Shown piece by piece: positions 34,120-44,280 of a DNA stretch of 64,000 bases; position 1 is the stretch's first letter; every line of letters starts with the position of its first letter. Source of the DNA: Lepisosteus oculatus (taxonomy: Eukaryota > Chordata > Actinopteri > Semionotiformes > Lepisosteidae); contig NC_090718.1 of the NCBI RefSeq assembly GCF_040954835.1, forward strand, positions 16,073,532 through 16,137,531, read 5' to 3'. The position numbers were made by a program, and so were the translations under genes. The notes beneath the pieces are model-generated. The model searched no databases, was not told where the DNA came from, and saw only the letters and a list, made by a program, of their open reading frames with translations.

Positions 34120-34662
34120 CAGGCTGTCGGTAAATATCAGCGCTGGACACCAGCCTCACACCGCTGGGCTCACTGCACCATGAGCGAGTCCGTCGGCGCC
34201 TCCTCCTGCTGGGGTGTGTTACTGCAGGAGTGAGGAGTCTCCGGTCTCCGGTCGCGTCATGATCTGCAAGTGGAGGTGAGAGACGGCGGCGCAGTGGGTG
34301 GCAGCGCTGGGAGCCTGGATTTAGTTCCTGGGGTGCTGTGTGTGTGGAGTTTGCATGCTCTGCTCATGTTCTCGTGGCTCCAGTTTTCTGGGGTGCAAAA
34401 TTCTGTTTATTTCACAAGACGGACCCGGGCAGCAGCATGTGTCTGCAGCGCTCATCCTGCCTGCATGTTTGCAAACTTTTCTCCTGTGTTTATTTTACTT
34501 TGTCAATAAAACGTGGTTGCTGGGGAAACGGTGCTGCAGAAGTTGTTGCGATCTGACCTCCGGGAGGGAGACAGCTGGCAAAGCCGAAACTTTAGTCTAA
34601 AAGGCGCTGGCTGGAGTATTTTGTGGACATTTTGCGGAAGAAAAGGAAAAAGCGGTGAGTCG
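34120..34662 (+). repeat. Extra half-cassette (543 bp), unit 2
   Basis: Between the exon-1 donor and the V-SINE, unit 2 has an added stretch. It repeats cassette-B-type sequence (the ATGAGCGAGTCC exon-like stretch, one V-SINE-core monomer) and then a second RFX-like region ending in another exon-1-like donor (AAAAAGCG|GTGAGT at about 34651). Unit 1 lacks it. It looks like the product of unequal exchange between cassettes B and C. Confidence 0.8.
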
Positions 34663-36043
34663 CAGGCTGTGTGACAGGACTGTCGGGGAAATGTAAGCGC
34701 TGGGCTGAGCGAGTCCGTCGGCGCCTCCTCCTGCAGGAGTGAGGAGTCTCCGGTCTCCGGTCGCGTCCTGATCTGCATGTGGAGGTGAAAGGCTGAGAGA
34801 CGGCGCACATGCTCTGCACATGTTCTCATGTGTCTGGTTTCCTGGAGTGCTGTCTGTGTGGAGTTTGCATGCTCTGCTCATGTTCTCAAGGGTTTCCTGC
34901 CGCTTCTGCAGTCCAGTGTTGGTGAGTCTGTCGGGTTGATTGTGTTGTGGTGTGAGTGTGCCCTAAAGGGGTTTTAATAGTATGGGGTTTGTGTGTTCAC
35001 TTGTATGCAGACCACTGGAGAGACCGGTTGTTTTTTGCCAGGCAGACTAATGGCTGCATATTCAATTCCAGCTACTGATGTTGCCAAACCAGCAAGTGGG
35101 ACAGTGTTTGAAAACCCTTTCAATGAAAAGTTTGTAGAACAGTGTTGCTATTGTTCTGTTTAATTCGAGGTCACCAAGCTTATAAATGGTCTCACAACGT
35201 TTGTCTCTTTTCAGGTTTCTCCGACCCGGAGAGTGAACAAAGAAGTGATAAGGGCCCATAACACCTAAGCTCGGCACTCTCACACTCTTCAGCCACACGA
35301 GCTTCCTCCTGGTAAAATACTGGGCAAGCCCCTTTCTGACAGGGACAGTGGAAAACCCCCTGAGGGAGATGGGCTGAGGGGAGGAATAAAACCATCTGAG
35401 CCGGAACGGAGCGCGCTCCCGATTCCCACTAGACCCGGGAGACGACACAGGCAGCACAAGGGAAGCTGCGGCGCTCGAGTTCACGGAGGCAAGGACCGAT
35501 TGACGACCACGGGAGACAGTGGCATCGGAACAGAGGTACTGTACAGAGACTTTTAATACCTGAAGGCAAGGAGCGAGAAACCGGCCCCGCTAGCCGCTCC
35601 AAACTGAGGGGAATGGAATACAGTTCGCGGGAGGATTTCTAGTGGAACCTGAACGGAGTCTGGGGAAATGGGACCGGCCTCTCGTTCACTGGGGCCATCA
35701 AAGACTTTACAGGTACGAAGAAGAATCGTTCGAGTGGCCACTCTTCGGTACTTGACAGAAAAGACTGCCGTCCCTCTGGATTCATTATGACCCTTGGAAG
35801 GACCTTTTGTTGCTGCTGTTTTCGTTGTGTCTTTGGCTGATGGTGAAAGTGGATAGAAAATAAAAAGGTCACTTATACGATACACATGCTTGTCGCTGGT
35901 CTGTGTGGGCATTGGTGGATCTGGAAGATCAACAGAACCTGTTGCATTGCTAGGTGCCGTAGTCATATATGAGGCAGGAAATAATTGTTGTTTGAGGGGT
36001 CACCTCACTCTGACACGAACGTGTTCGGAAGACGCGCCAGTTC

Positions 36044-36778
36044 TGACGTTAGTGCGACGGGTCTGTAGGCATTAAGGCAGGTTCTTGTGTCCTTTTTTGG
36101 AACAGGAACAATAACAGAAGATTTGAAGCAGTCTGGCACTGTGCACTGGGACAATGATTGCTTAAAAACGTCTGTAAAGATTGGAGCGAGTTGGCCAGCA
36201 CAGGGCTGTAGTGTGGCTGGAGATACACAGTCAGGTCCTGCTGCCTTTTTACAGTTTTGCTTTTTGAATAGCCTTAACACATCCTGTTCTTTGCTTCACA
36301 GGGCATTCTCAAGACTTGTAAACGGCGGCAAGTCTTCGTGAGAGATTGAGTGTGAGTGGGTGTGGCACTCCACTCGAGTGGGGGACAATAGCTCATCCCC
36401 AAGATGTGAATTATTTGGAGGAGTTGCGAAACTGCCATGGACAAGGTCGTTGGAGATCCTTTGTGTTTCAGACCTGCTGTAAAATGTGTTATCTGGTAGA
36501 GAGTGATCAAGATGTATCTGAGGGGATTTTCTTTTGGAATTGGTAACAGTTTGGAGACCTTTCCAGACAGATAAACAGTCTTTGTTAGCAAACAGTTGTT
36601 CTAGCTGTGGACAGGAGGGGAATCAAAAGGTAGAGAACACTATTTTTAGAGAAATGGCCCTAAAGGAACAAAGCATAGTGTAGGATGCCACTAGCTTAAG
36701 TCTTAACAGCACTGCATGAGAGGAGACGCCAGTGTCTATTTGTTCTGAGGGGTCCTCAGAAAGGTCAAAAGGTTGCAA
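36044..36778 (-). mobile_element. LINE A fragment (unit 2/3 boundary)
   Basis: This is the same EN-RT linker and RT N-terminal blocks as at 17660-18393. The RT part reads NAYRPVALTS, with V where the earlier copy has I. The linker frame is broken up relative to units 1 and 2, consistent with unit 3 being the more diverged copy. Confidence 0.83.
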
Positions 36779-37077
36779 ACAGATAGGAGACTGGTTATAT
36801 GCCTGAAGCTTAGCTAGAGGAACATAACATTGCTGGAATGCTGAGAGGGGAGGTTATCAGAGCCTAATGTTATTGCAAAAATTGTATTGTGTTGTTTGTC
36901 TTGTGAATTTTCTGTTTTACACCTATTGTATCCATAGTGGTACGGGCCAAATCCTATTTAAAGGGTGTTGCGAGCACTGGGGTTTGTTGGGAGTGGTAAG
37001 TTAGGAGTCTGGAAATGAGAGCAAGGTGCGAGTGGATATGATAAAAAGATTGTTCCTTTATTTTGTTTCTGATACCT

Positions 37078-37585
37078 GGTGAAGAGACGCAGTGAGTGTT
37101 TGTGTGGCCAGCTGCGTCAACTTCAATAAAACTGGCCTTTTGGTTTGTTTGAGTGCTGACTTGCTATGGTGTATTTTTTCTCTCTGTGAACAACACGTCC
37201 TACGGCCAACACTACCCACACAGGAGGTGTGTGCGTGACAGCTCCTCAGCTGCAGCAGGAGTCCAAGTGTGCACAGATTTCTTGTTGGGGTTTGTTGTTT
37301 GAAGTTTCTGTTTGTATGTAGGAAGCAATTGTGCCAACACGTGGTCCGAGTTATAGCACGGGACGAGAGCTCCCGAAGAGCGCCTGCCTCCTGCCCGATT
37401 CGACGTCTAAAATCATCACAGAACGAGAGGAGCCATCAGGAATGCAAGTCTCTTCTGGTGAGGAGCCTCCGACACAGCCCCCAGTACTGGGTGTGCAGAA
37501 AGAATCCTGTTCTACAGTTGTGGTGCGAAATGGCCTCCAGTCCTTGTCAAATGCTGGGTTTCTCTGGACTGCAGTCCTCTCCGCA
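37078..37585. repeat. Internal duplicated block D1, unit 3
   Basis: Counterpart of 1557-2064 with several substitutions. At a few positions (for example 'ACACGTCC' near 37192) it matches block D2 of the other units better than D1, which hints at conversion between the two paralogues. Confidence 0.78.
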
Positions 37586-37739
37586 TTTGGATGATTGTGA
37601 TTGGTGTTGCTGCAGCTGTGCTGTCCTGAGACTGACTGGTGTCAAGACCAGCTGTACTCTGGGATCAGCAGGGCCTAGTGGTGGTATGAATTGTGGCCTC
37701 TGTTTCTCAGGTGTAACAAGTGTTTGATTACTCTGTTCT

Positions 37740-37744
37740 GTATG
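37740..37744. other. Empty LTR target site, unit 3
   Basis: A single GTATG joins the two sequences that flank the LTR in units 1, 2 and 4, with no trace of LTR sequence. This is the pre-integration state. It shows that the 330-bp segment is an insertion and gives its exact ends. Confidence 0.9.
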
Positions 37745-38151
37745 TTTACCAATAGTGGGTACTGGCCTAATTCAGCCCTGCACTCGCTATTAGCTGTTTT
37801 TCTCTGCGCAAGGAGGAGTTTCTACAGAGTGTACTCCTGGTCTGTGAGGGGACCCCACACTTCACTGCCGTATAGGGCAATGGGTTGGATTACACTTTCA
37901 GATATTTGGAGCCAAATTCTTGATGGTGGGTTGACATTGAAGAGCCTCCTTCTTATTGCGTAGAAAGCCCTGAGTGCCTTCTCCCTCAGTGCCTTCACTG
38001 CCAGGTCAAAACTCCCAGAAGAGCTGATGGTGAGACCGAGATATGTGTAGCTGGATGTGTGCTCCAATGTGTTGTTGTTCAGTGTGAATTTGTACCCGTT
38101 TCCCTGAGGTCTGGCTTTCTCCTGGAAAACCATAACTCTGGTCTTGTCCAG

Positions 38152-38510
38152 ATTGACTGGCAGTGCCCAGGTGTGACAGTCCTGCTCCAGCAGTGCCAGG
38201 CTCTGCTGTTCTGGGTCCAGATGGGCTGGCAGTGCCCAGGTGTGACAGTACTGCCCCAGCAGTGCCAGGCTCTGCTGTTCTGGGTCCAGTTTGGCTGGCA
38301 GTGCCCAGATGTGACAGTCCTGCTCCAGCAGTGCCAGGCTCTGCTGTTCTGGGTCCAGATGGGCTGGCAGTGACCAGGTCTGACAGTGCTGCTCCAGTAG
38401 TGCCAGGCTCTGCTGTTCTGGGTCCAGATGGGCTGGCAGTGCCCGGGTCTGACAGTGCTGCTCCAGCAGTGCCAGGCTCTGCTGTTCTGGGTCCAGATGG
38501 GCCATCAGAG
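38152..38510. repeat. 60-bp minisatellite inside LINE B, five repeats (unit 3 only)
   Basis: The segment with 'TGCCAGGCTCTGCTGTTCTG' recurs five times at 60-bp spacing; units 1, 2 and 4 have one full repeat and a partial second (for example 2990-3085). The period is a multiple of three, so the LINE frame stays open through the array. The monomers differ slightly from each other. Confidence 0.9.
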
Positions 38511-39855
38511 CCCAGGTGTGAATGTGATGGGATGTGTGGCAGTTTGGTAGGAAGCCAGTCTGACTCTAATGCAGGACATTGTGCTCAGTAAGGAGGGCCG
38601 GTTATCAGATATTCAAGACTGAAGCCCCGGTACCTGTTGGGGTCGAGTCTGTCTCCATTCTTACAGACGGGCGTGATCAGTCCTTGATTCCAGGCCTCAG
38701 GGAAACAGCCGGCCGTCAGGACGAGGTTGAGGAGTTTGAGCAGGCTTTGCTGCAGGTCTGAGCTCCAGTTGGGTCAAGCGTTGTTGACTGTGTCTTGGCT
38801 ACAGGCCTTTTGTGGTCTGAGAGTTGTCTGTTTGTGTATGTGCCTATCTTCTTTAGGGTGTGCATGTAGTGTCTAACCATCTCACAGTATCTGAGGCGCA
38901 GCTCAGAGTGGTGTGGTGTTGTTTTAGTTCTGGTAGTTCTCTTCAGTTGTTTCTGCACTCTGTATCAAACCATTTGATATTGTTTCTGAGTGTGTTTCAT
39001 ATGAATGTAGTCATTTTGATTTTAAGGCTAGTTTCTCAAAAACATGGTTTAAATTTATGAACGATTTGTTGGTTTGATACAGAGCGTTTTGAAATGTAAG
39101 GGATCAAGTAATGGGTTTATTTGCTGCTGAAAAGAGAAGAAAGAAAAAAAAGAAATGAGACAATTAGCTTGTAATGAGTTTATAACAACAGTAATTAGAT
39201 TCCTGCAAGCACTCTTTTCATTGTCCAACAACTGAAAGCTTTTAGGTATAAAGGAAGGGTCCTCTAATATTTGATGTGTGAGATTGTCGTTCTATTGGAG
39301 ATGTTAGTGAGTCTGAGGATTTGTGTTAATATGACAATATGACAATACAATACAATGCTACTACTATTAATAATACAGCATGGCAAGACTTCTTTCAGTC
39401 ATTTCCCACCCCTCCACCTCAGTGAATCACACATGTTAAACTTCCATCTCGTGTTCCAGATCAGACATGAGCAATCCTATATTACAAATACTTACCACCA
39501 GACAATTTAACCAGACAATAATTTAAGCAATTATTAATTCAACAGAAGCAGCAGGACGAGTAAAGTGCCCCTCTGATGGCCGGTCCGTGGAATTAAACTG
39601 GACAATTTCTTAGAAATGATTATTCTTACAATAATGTGCCAATGGCGCCGCTTGGTGGTCATTCAGCAAAATTTCACCGAAAGTTTTTTTTAATTCAAAT
39701 ACCGTTAGTAATACCGTTAGTAATGTTCGTATTAATAAGTTATTTTAATTTTAAAAATATTTAAGCATTTTCATTGCAAACAAGAGTAATGAATGAATGA
39801 ATGAATGTATTGTACATGGATACAAACTACAAAATAAATACAATAAACCCAAATT

Positions 39856-40040
39856 TAAAATAACATTCAAAAGGCGCGAGTCGATGACGTCAGAAGGAAG
39901 TCGCCCACAGGGCGTATGGGTAATGTAGTTTCTAGTTCTGTGGCCCGCACTGCCCACGTGTTTCGGTGTTTTGATTGAACATCAGAATTAATTATATTGT
40001 ACCATTTCAGCGTGTTTATCGTGTCATGGATTTCCATGAC
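39856..40040 (+). promoter_or_regulatory. Promoter-like cassette P1, unit 3
   Basis: The CRE at 39885-39892 and a CACGTG near 39956 are kept although the surrounding sequence has many small changes and indels. That is at least compatible with constraint on the motifs. Confidence 0.55.
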
Positions 40041-41409
40041 TGTCTTGTTGGTTCTCTTGTGTGTCATGTTTATTTTAGTGGGTGGCAGTGCTGGGGCCCT
40101 GAACTGTAATCATTCGTGTTAGTCATCATCATTGTTACTGTGACCCCCCTGGGAGGAGTGGACCTTTGTAAGATTCATGTCCTGGCAAGCAGCAGGTGAG
40201 AGTTAGCTGTCCGACTCAATTACACCTCCGCTACCTCATTTCACCTCTTTCACCAGCCTGTAAAGGTTGTGTTCAGCACAGTGACCTAGAGTGAAGATGG
40301 AAATCAGTCATTCTAGTGCTCTCAACGGCTTTCCATTACAAACGGACCAGGGCTTCCTGAGACACAGGCAGTTGGAGTTATATAGAGTTAGAGGTTGTTT
40401 TCACGGCACCAGCCGACTAAAGCAGAGACCTCCTTCCAATCCAGATTTTTTTTTTTTATTTGGGTGGGATCATCTGGAGTCTTGATTCCTTTCACGGAGT
40501 CAGCAGTAGATACACAGCTGTTAGCATAGGAGGAGTACAGAAGAGGTGACAGCAGTGCTGGGGACCCTCTGGCACAACCAGAGGTGTGAAATTGAAATTG
40601 TTTGGAAGGAATGGGAAGCTAAAGGCAGAGTCACAATCTCTGATTCATGTAATCAAAACAGTAAGTTCTTTCCTCAGGCACCTTCGTTAGAACATTTTAA
40701 ATAGATGTAAAAGTGTATTTACAGACTATATCAGCCCTTATCTTTATTAACCTGGTTTAATCTTTTTTTCAGAAGTGTAAATATATTATACTATGTACCC
40801 CTGATGGTATTATTGATGTGCTATAAATATACTCTTGTTTGTATTGTATCTATTTTTATTGCTACCATAAAAAGTTAAAAAGAACTGCACTTTCGAGAAA
40901 TGTCCACTGGGCGGCGACAGAGATACACGAGTCTATGGCGGCGAGTCCAATAGCGCCTCCGTACAGATCCTCGTTGTGCAGAGATTGAAAATCAATACAG
41001 ATGATAACTGTGACGTTTGTGACAGCAACTCTGAAAGATAACGTAAAGAAGGAAACTAATATTGACATTACTTTTAAAGAAGTTAAATAATACTACATTT
41101 TAAACCTATTGAAAGTAATATGAAAATATCGTTTGTATTTAAAAAAATATGATACTTCATAATAATTAACGAAATGCTGTGAGAGGAGACCCATGTTTAA
41201 ACACTTGAAAACGGATGTAAATGCGTCTGTACAGACAATTTGAAACATGTACGGACCTCATCTGCTTTTGTTTACTATTAAACAAGATTACTTGTTTAAT
41301 CTTTTTCCATAACATGTACATGTATTATCGTATGAACCCCTGACTATACTCTGTGTTATATGTATTCTTGTTTTTATGGCATGTATTGTTGTTATAATTA
41401 AAAATAAAA

Positions 41410-41580
41410 AGACGCGAATCGATTACGTCAAAAGGAAGTCGCCACAGGGCTTGTGGGAAATGTAGTCTTTATAGTGCTCTGGACTGCGCTCCGCACGTGT
41501 TCCGCAGATTTGATTGAGCATCAGAATTAATTATACAATGTCAGTGTATTTACCGTGTCGCGGATTTCTATGTCTCTCTT
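41410..41580 (+). promoter_or_regulatory. Promoter-like cassette P2, unit 3
   Basis: Essentially identical to unit 1 across the CRE-like, ZNF143-like and E-box elements. Confidence 0.6.
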
Positions 41581-41933
41581 ACAAGACGGACTCGGCAGGA
41601 GCTGTTCCTTGCTCTCCGGAGTGAAGCTGCTCTGGGAAGAGACGAGCAAATCTTCAGACTCTTTGTAAATGAGACATCATGACAGCTGTGCCGACCTGCT
41701 CTTTATTGACCTGTTGAACCTGTTTGTGTAAAGAGCAGGAGTCTTGTGTACCCCTGATTGTGTTATGTGTACTCTAGTGTGTTTGCAGCGCTCGTCCTGC
41801 CTGGTTTATCAACTCGACACAGAAACAAAACCCACTGCCGTCGTGTTTGTGGGTTTCTGAGCTCTCTTGTCTTGTTTGCAAACTTTTCTCCGGTGTTTAT
41901 TTTACTTTGTTAAATAAAACGGGGTTGCCGGGG

Positions 41934-41947
41934 CAACGGAGCTGCAG
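41934..41947. promoter_or_regulatory. RFX X-box palindrome, unit 3
   Basis: Perfect X-box retained in the most diverged unit, although the base just before it differs (GG instead of TG). Confidence 0.65.
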
Positions 41948-42308
41948 TAGTTGTTGCCGGAGCGGGTCTGACCTCCAGCAGGTCAACAGGCGGCTTTTTT
42001 AATCTAATCTGCGAGAAAAACAGAAACTTAAGAAACTTGAGTCTAAAAAGCGCTGGCTGGAGTATTTTGTGGAAGAAACGGTGACTCGCAGGCTGTGGGA
42101 CAGGACTATCAGGGACACATCAGCGCTGGACACCAGCCTCACACCGCTGGGCTCACTGCACCATGAGCGAGTCCGTCGGTGCCTCCTCCTGCTGGGGTGT
42201 GTTACTGCAGGAGTGAGGAGTCTCCGGTCTCCGGTCGCGTCATGATCTGCAAGTGGAGGTGAGAGACGGCGGCGCAGTGGGTGGCAGCGCTGGGAGCCTG
42301 GATTTAGT

Positions 42309-43883
42309 TCCTGGGGTACTGTCTGTGTGGAGTTTGCATGCTCTGCCTGTGTTCTCATGGGTCTGGTGTCCTGGGCTGCTGTCTGTGTGGAGTCTGCATG
42401 CTCTGCCTGGGTTCTCATGGGTCCTGTTCATGGGGTGCTGTCTGTGTGGAGTCTGCATGCTCTGCCTGGGTTCTCATGGGTCCTGTTCATGGGGTGCTGT
42501 CTGTGTGGAGTCTGCATGCTCTGCCTGGGTTCTCATGGGTCCTGTTCCTGGGGCGCTGTCTGTGTGGAGTCTGCATGCTCTGCCTGGGTTCTCATGGGTC
42601 CTGTTCATGGGGTGCTGTGTGTGTGGAGTCTGCGTGCTCTGCCCCTGTTCTCATGGGTCTGGTTTCCTGGGGTGCTGTCTGTATGGAGTCTGCATACTCT
42701 GCCCCTGTTCTCATGGGTCTGGTTCCTGGGGTGCTGTCTGTGTGGAGTCTGCATGCTCTGCCCCTGTTCTCATGGGTCCTGTTCCTGGGGTGCTGTCTGT
42801 GTGGAGTCTGCATGCTCTGCCCCTGTTCTCATGGGTCTGGTTTCCTGGGGTGCTGTCTGTGTGAAGTCTGCATGCTCTGCCCCTGTTCTCATGGGTCTGG
42901 TTTCCTGGGGTGCTGTCTGTATGGAGTCTGCATGCCCTGCCCCTGTTCTCATGGGTTCAGTTTCCTGGGGTGCTGTCTGTGTGGAGTCTGCATGCTCTGC
43001 CCCTGTTGTCATGGGTCCTGTTCCTGGGGTGCTGTCTGTGTGGAGTCTGCATGCTCTGCCCCTGTTGTCATGGGTCCTGTTCCTGGGGTGCTGTCTGTGT
43101 GGAGTCTGCATGCTCTGCCCCTGTTCTCATGGGTCCTGTTCCTTGGGTGCTGTCTGTGTGAAGTCTGCATGCTCTGCCCCTGTTCTCATGGGTCTGGTTT
43201 CCTGGGGTGCTGTCTGTATGGAGTCTGCATGCCCTGCCCCTGTTCTCATGGGTTCAGTTTCCTGGGGTGCTGTCTGTGTGGAGTCTGCATGCTCTGCCCC
43301 TGTTCTCATGGGTCCTGTTCATGGGGTGCTGTCTGTCTGGAGTCTCTATGCTCTGCCCCTGTTCTCATGGGTCCTGTTCCTGGGGTGCTGTCTGTGTGGA
43401 GTCTGCATGCTCTGCCCCTGTTGTCATGGGTCCTGTTCCTGGGGTGCTGTCTGTGTGGAGTCTGCATGCTCTGCCCCTGTTGTCATGGGTCCTGTTCCTG
43501 GGGTGCTGTCTGTGTGGAGTCTGCATGCTCTGCCCCTGTTGTCATGGGTCCTGTTCCTGGGGTGCTGTCTGTGTGGAGTCTGCATGCTCTGCCCCTGTTC
43601 TCATGGGTCCTGTTCCTGGGGTGCTGTCTGTGTGGAGTCTGCATGCTCTGCCCCTGTTCTCATGGCTCTGGTGTCCTGGGGTGCTGTCTGTGTGGAGTCT
43701 GCATGCTCTGCCCCGTTCTCATGGGTTCGTTTTCCTGGGGTACTGTCTGTGTGGAGTCTGCATGCTCTGCCTGTGTTCTCATGGGTCCTGTTCATGGGGT
43801 GCTGTCTGTGTGGAGTCTGCATGCTCTGCCCCTGTTCTCATGGTCCTGTTCCTGGGGTGCTGTCTGTGTGGAGTCTGCATGCT
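42309..43883 (+). repeat. 59/60-bp V-SINE-core minisatellite, 27 monomers (unit 3)
   Basis: New monomer variants appear here: CTGCCTGGGTTCTC near 42400-42600 and CCCTGTTGTCATGGG near 43000-43560. Some occur as higher-order runs, for example the block at about 42840-43010, which recurs at 43140-43310. The array ends directly in 'AGCTGCAGCAGGAGTCC', so the sequence between array and block D2 in units 1 and 2 (7991-8165) is missing. Confidence 0.93.
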
Positions 43884-44280
43884 CAGCTGCAGCAGGAGTC
43901 CAAGTGTGCACAGATTTCTTGTTGGGTTTTGTTGTTTGAAGTTTCTGTTTGTATGTGGGAAGCAATTGTGCCATCGCGTGGTCCGAGTTATAGCACGGGA
44001 CGAGAGCTCCCGAAGAGCGCCTGCCTCCTGCCCGATTCAACGTCTAAAATCATCACAGAACGGTGAGGAGCCTCTGACACAGCCCCCAGTACTGGGTGTG
44101 CAGAAAGAATCCTATTGTACAGTTTTGGTGTGAAATGGCCTCCAGTTCTTGTAACATGATGGGTTTCTCTGGACTGCAGTCCCAGTGCACTCCGCTTTGG
44201 ATTTGCAGTGGTGTTTTCTACAATGGAAAACCCTTTGTTTGTACAGAATGGAAATGGCAGTCTGCATGTTTTAATAATAT
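43884..44280. repeat. Internal duplicated block D2, unit 3 (left end lost)
   Basis: Starts at 'AGCTGCAGCAGG', fused to the minisatellite; the first 170 bp or so of the block are absent. The GFSGLQS segment at 44160-44180 is intact. Confidence 0.6.

Larger units (their letters stand above)
17829..36213. repeat. Macrosatellite unit 2 (18,385 bp)
   Basis: This is a second full copy in direct orientation, and the one closest to unit 1. It has 14 instead of 13 monomers in the 59/60-bp array, 9 instead of 10 in the 50-bp array, and an extra 543-bp half-cassette at about 34120-34660 that unit 1 lacks. Like unit 1 it carries a 24-bp duplication inside the 5S-SINE (about 18831-18854) that unit 4 does not have. 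Confidence 0.97.
37586..38958 (-). mobile_element. LINE B RT fragment, unit 3 (no LTR, expanded internal repeat)
   Basis: The thumb/post-RT frame is open for 227 aa (37822-38505) because an internal 60-bp segment has been multiplied in frame. The translated monomer is about 20 aa, AHLDPEQQSLALLEQHCQTW plus LP. It derives from the normal 'QQSLALLEQ-CQTWALPVNLD' segment of this LINE family. The LTR target is unoccupied here, so the LINE runs through 37740 uninterrupted. A stretch of about 25 bp near 38620 is missing compared with the other units. Confidence 0.88.

Noticed and set aside
42327-44066. 579- and 533-codon open frames in unit 3
   Set aside because: Same minisatellite artefact; frames change with every 59-bp monomer and differ between units.
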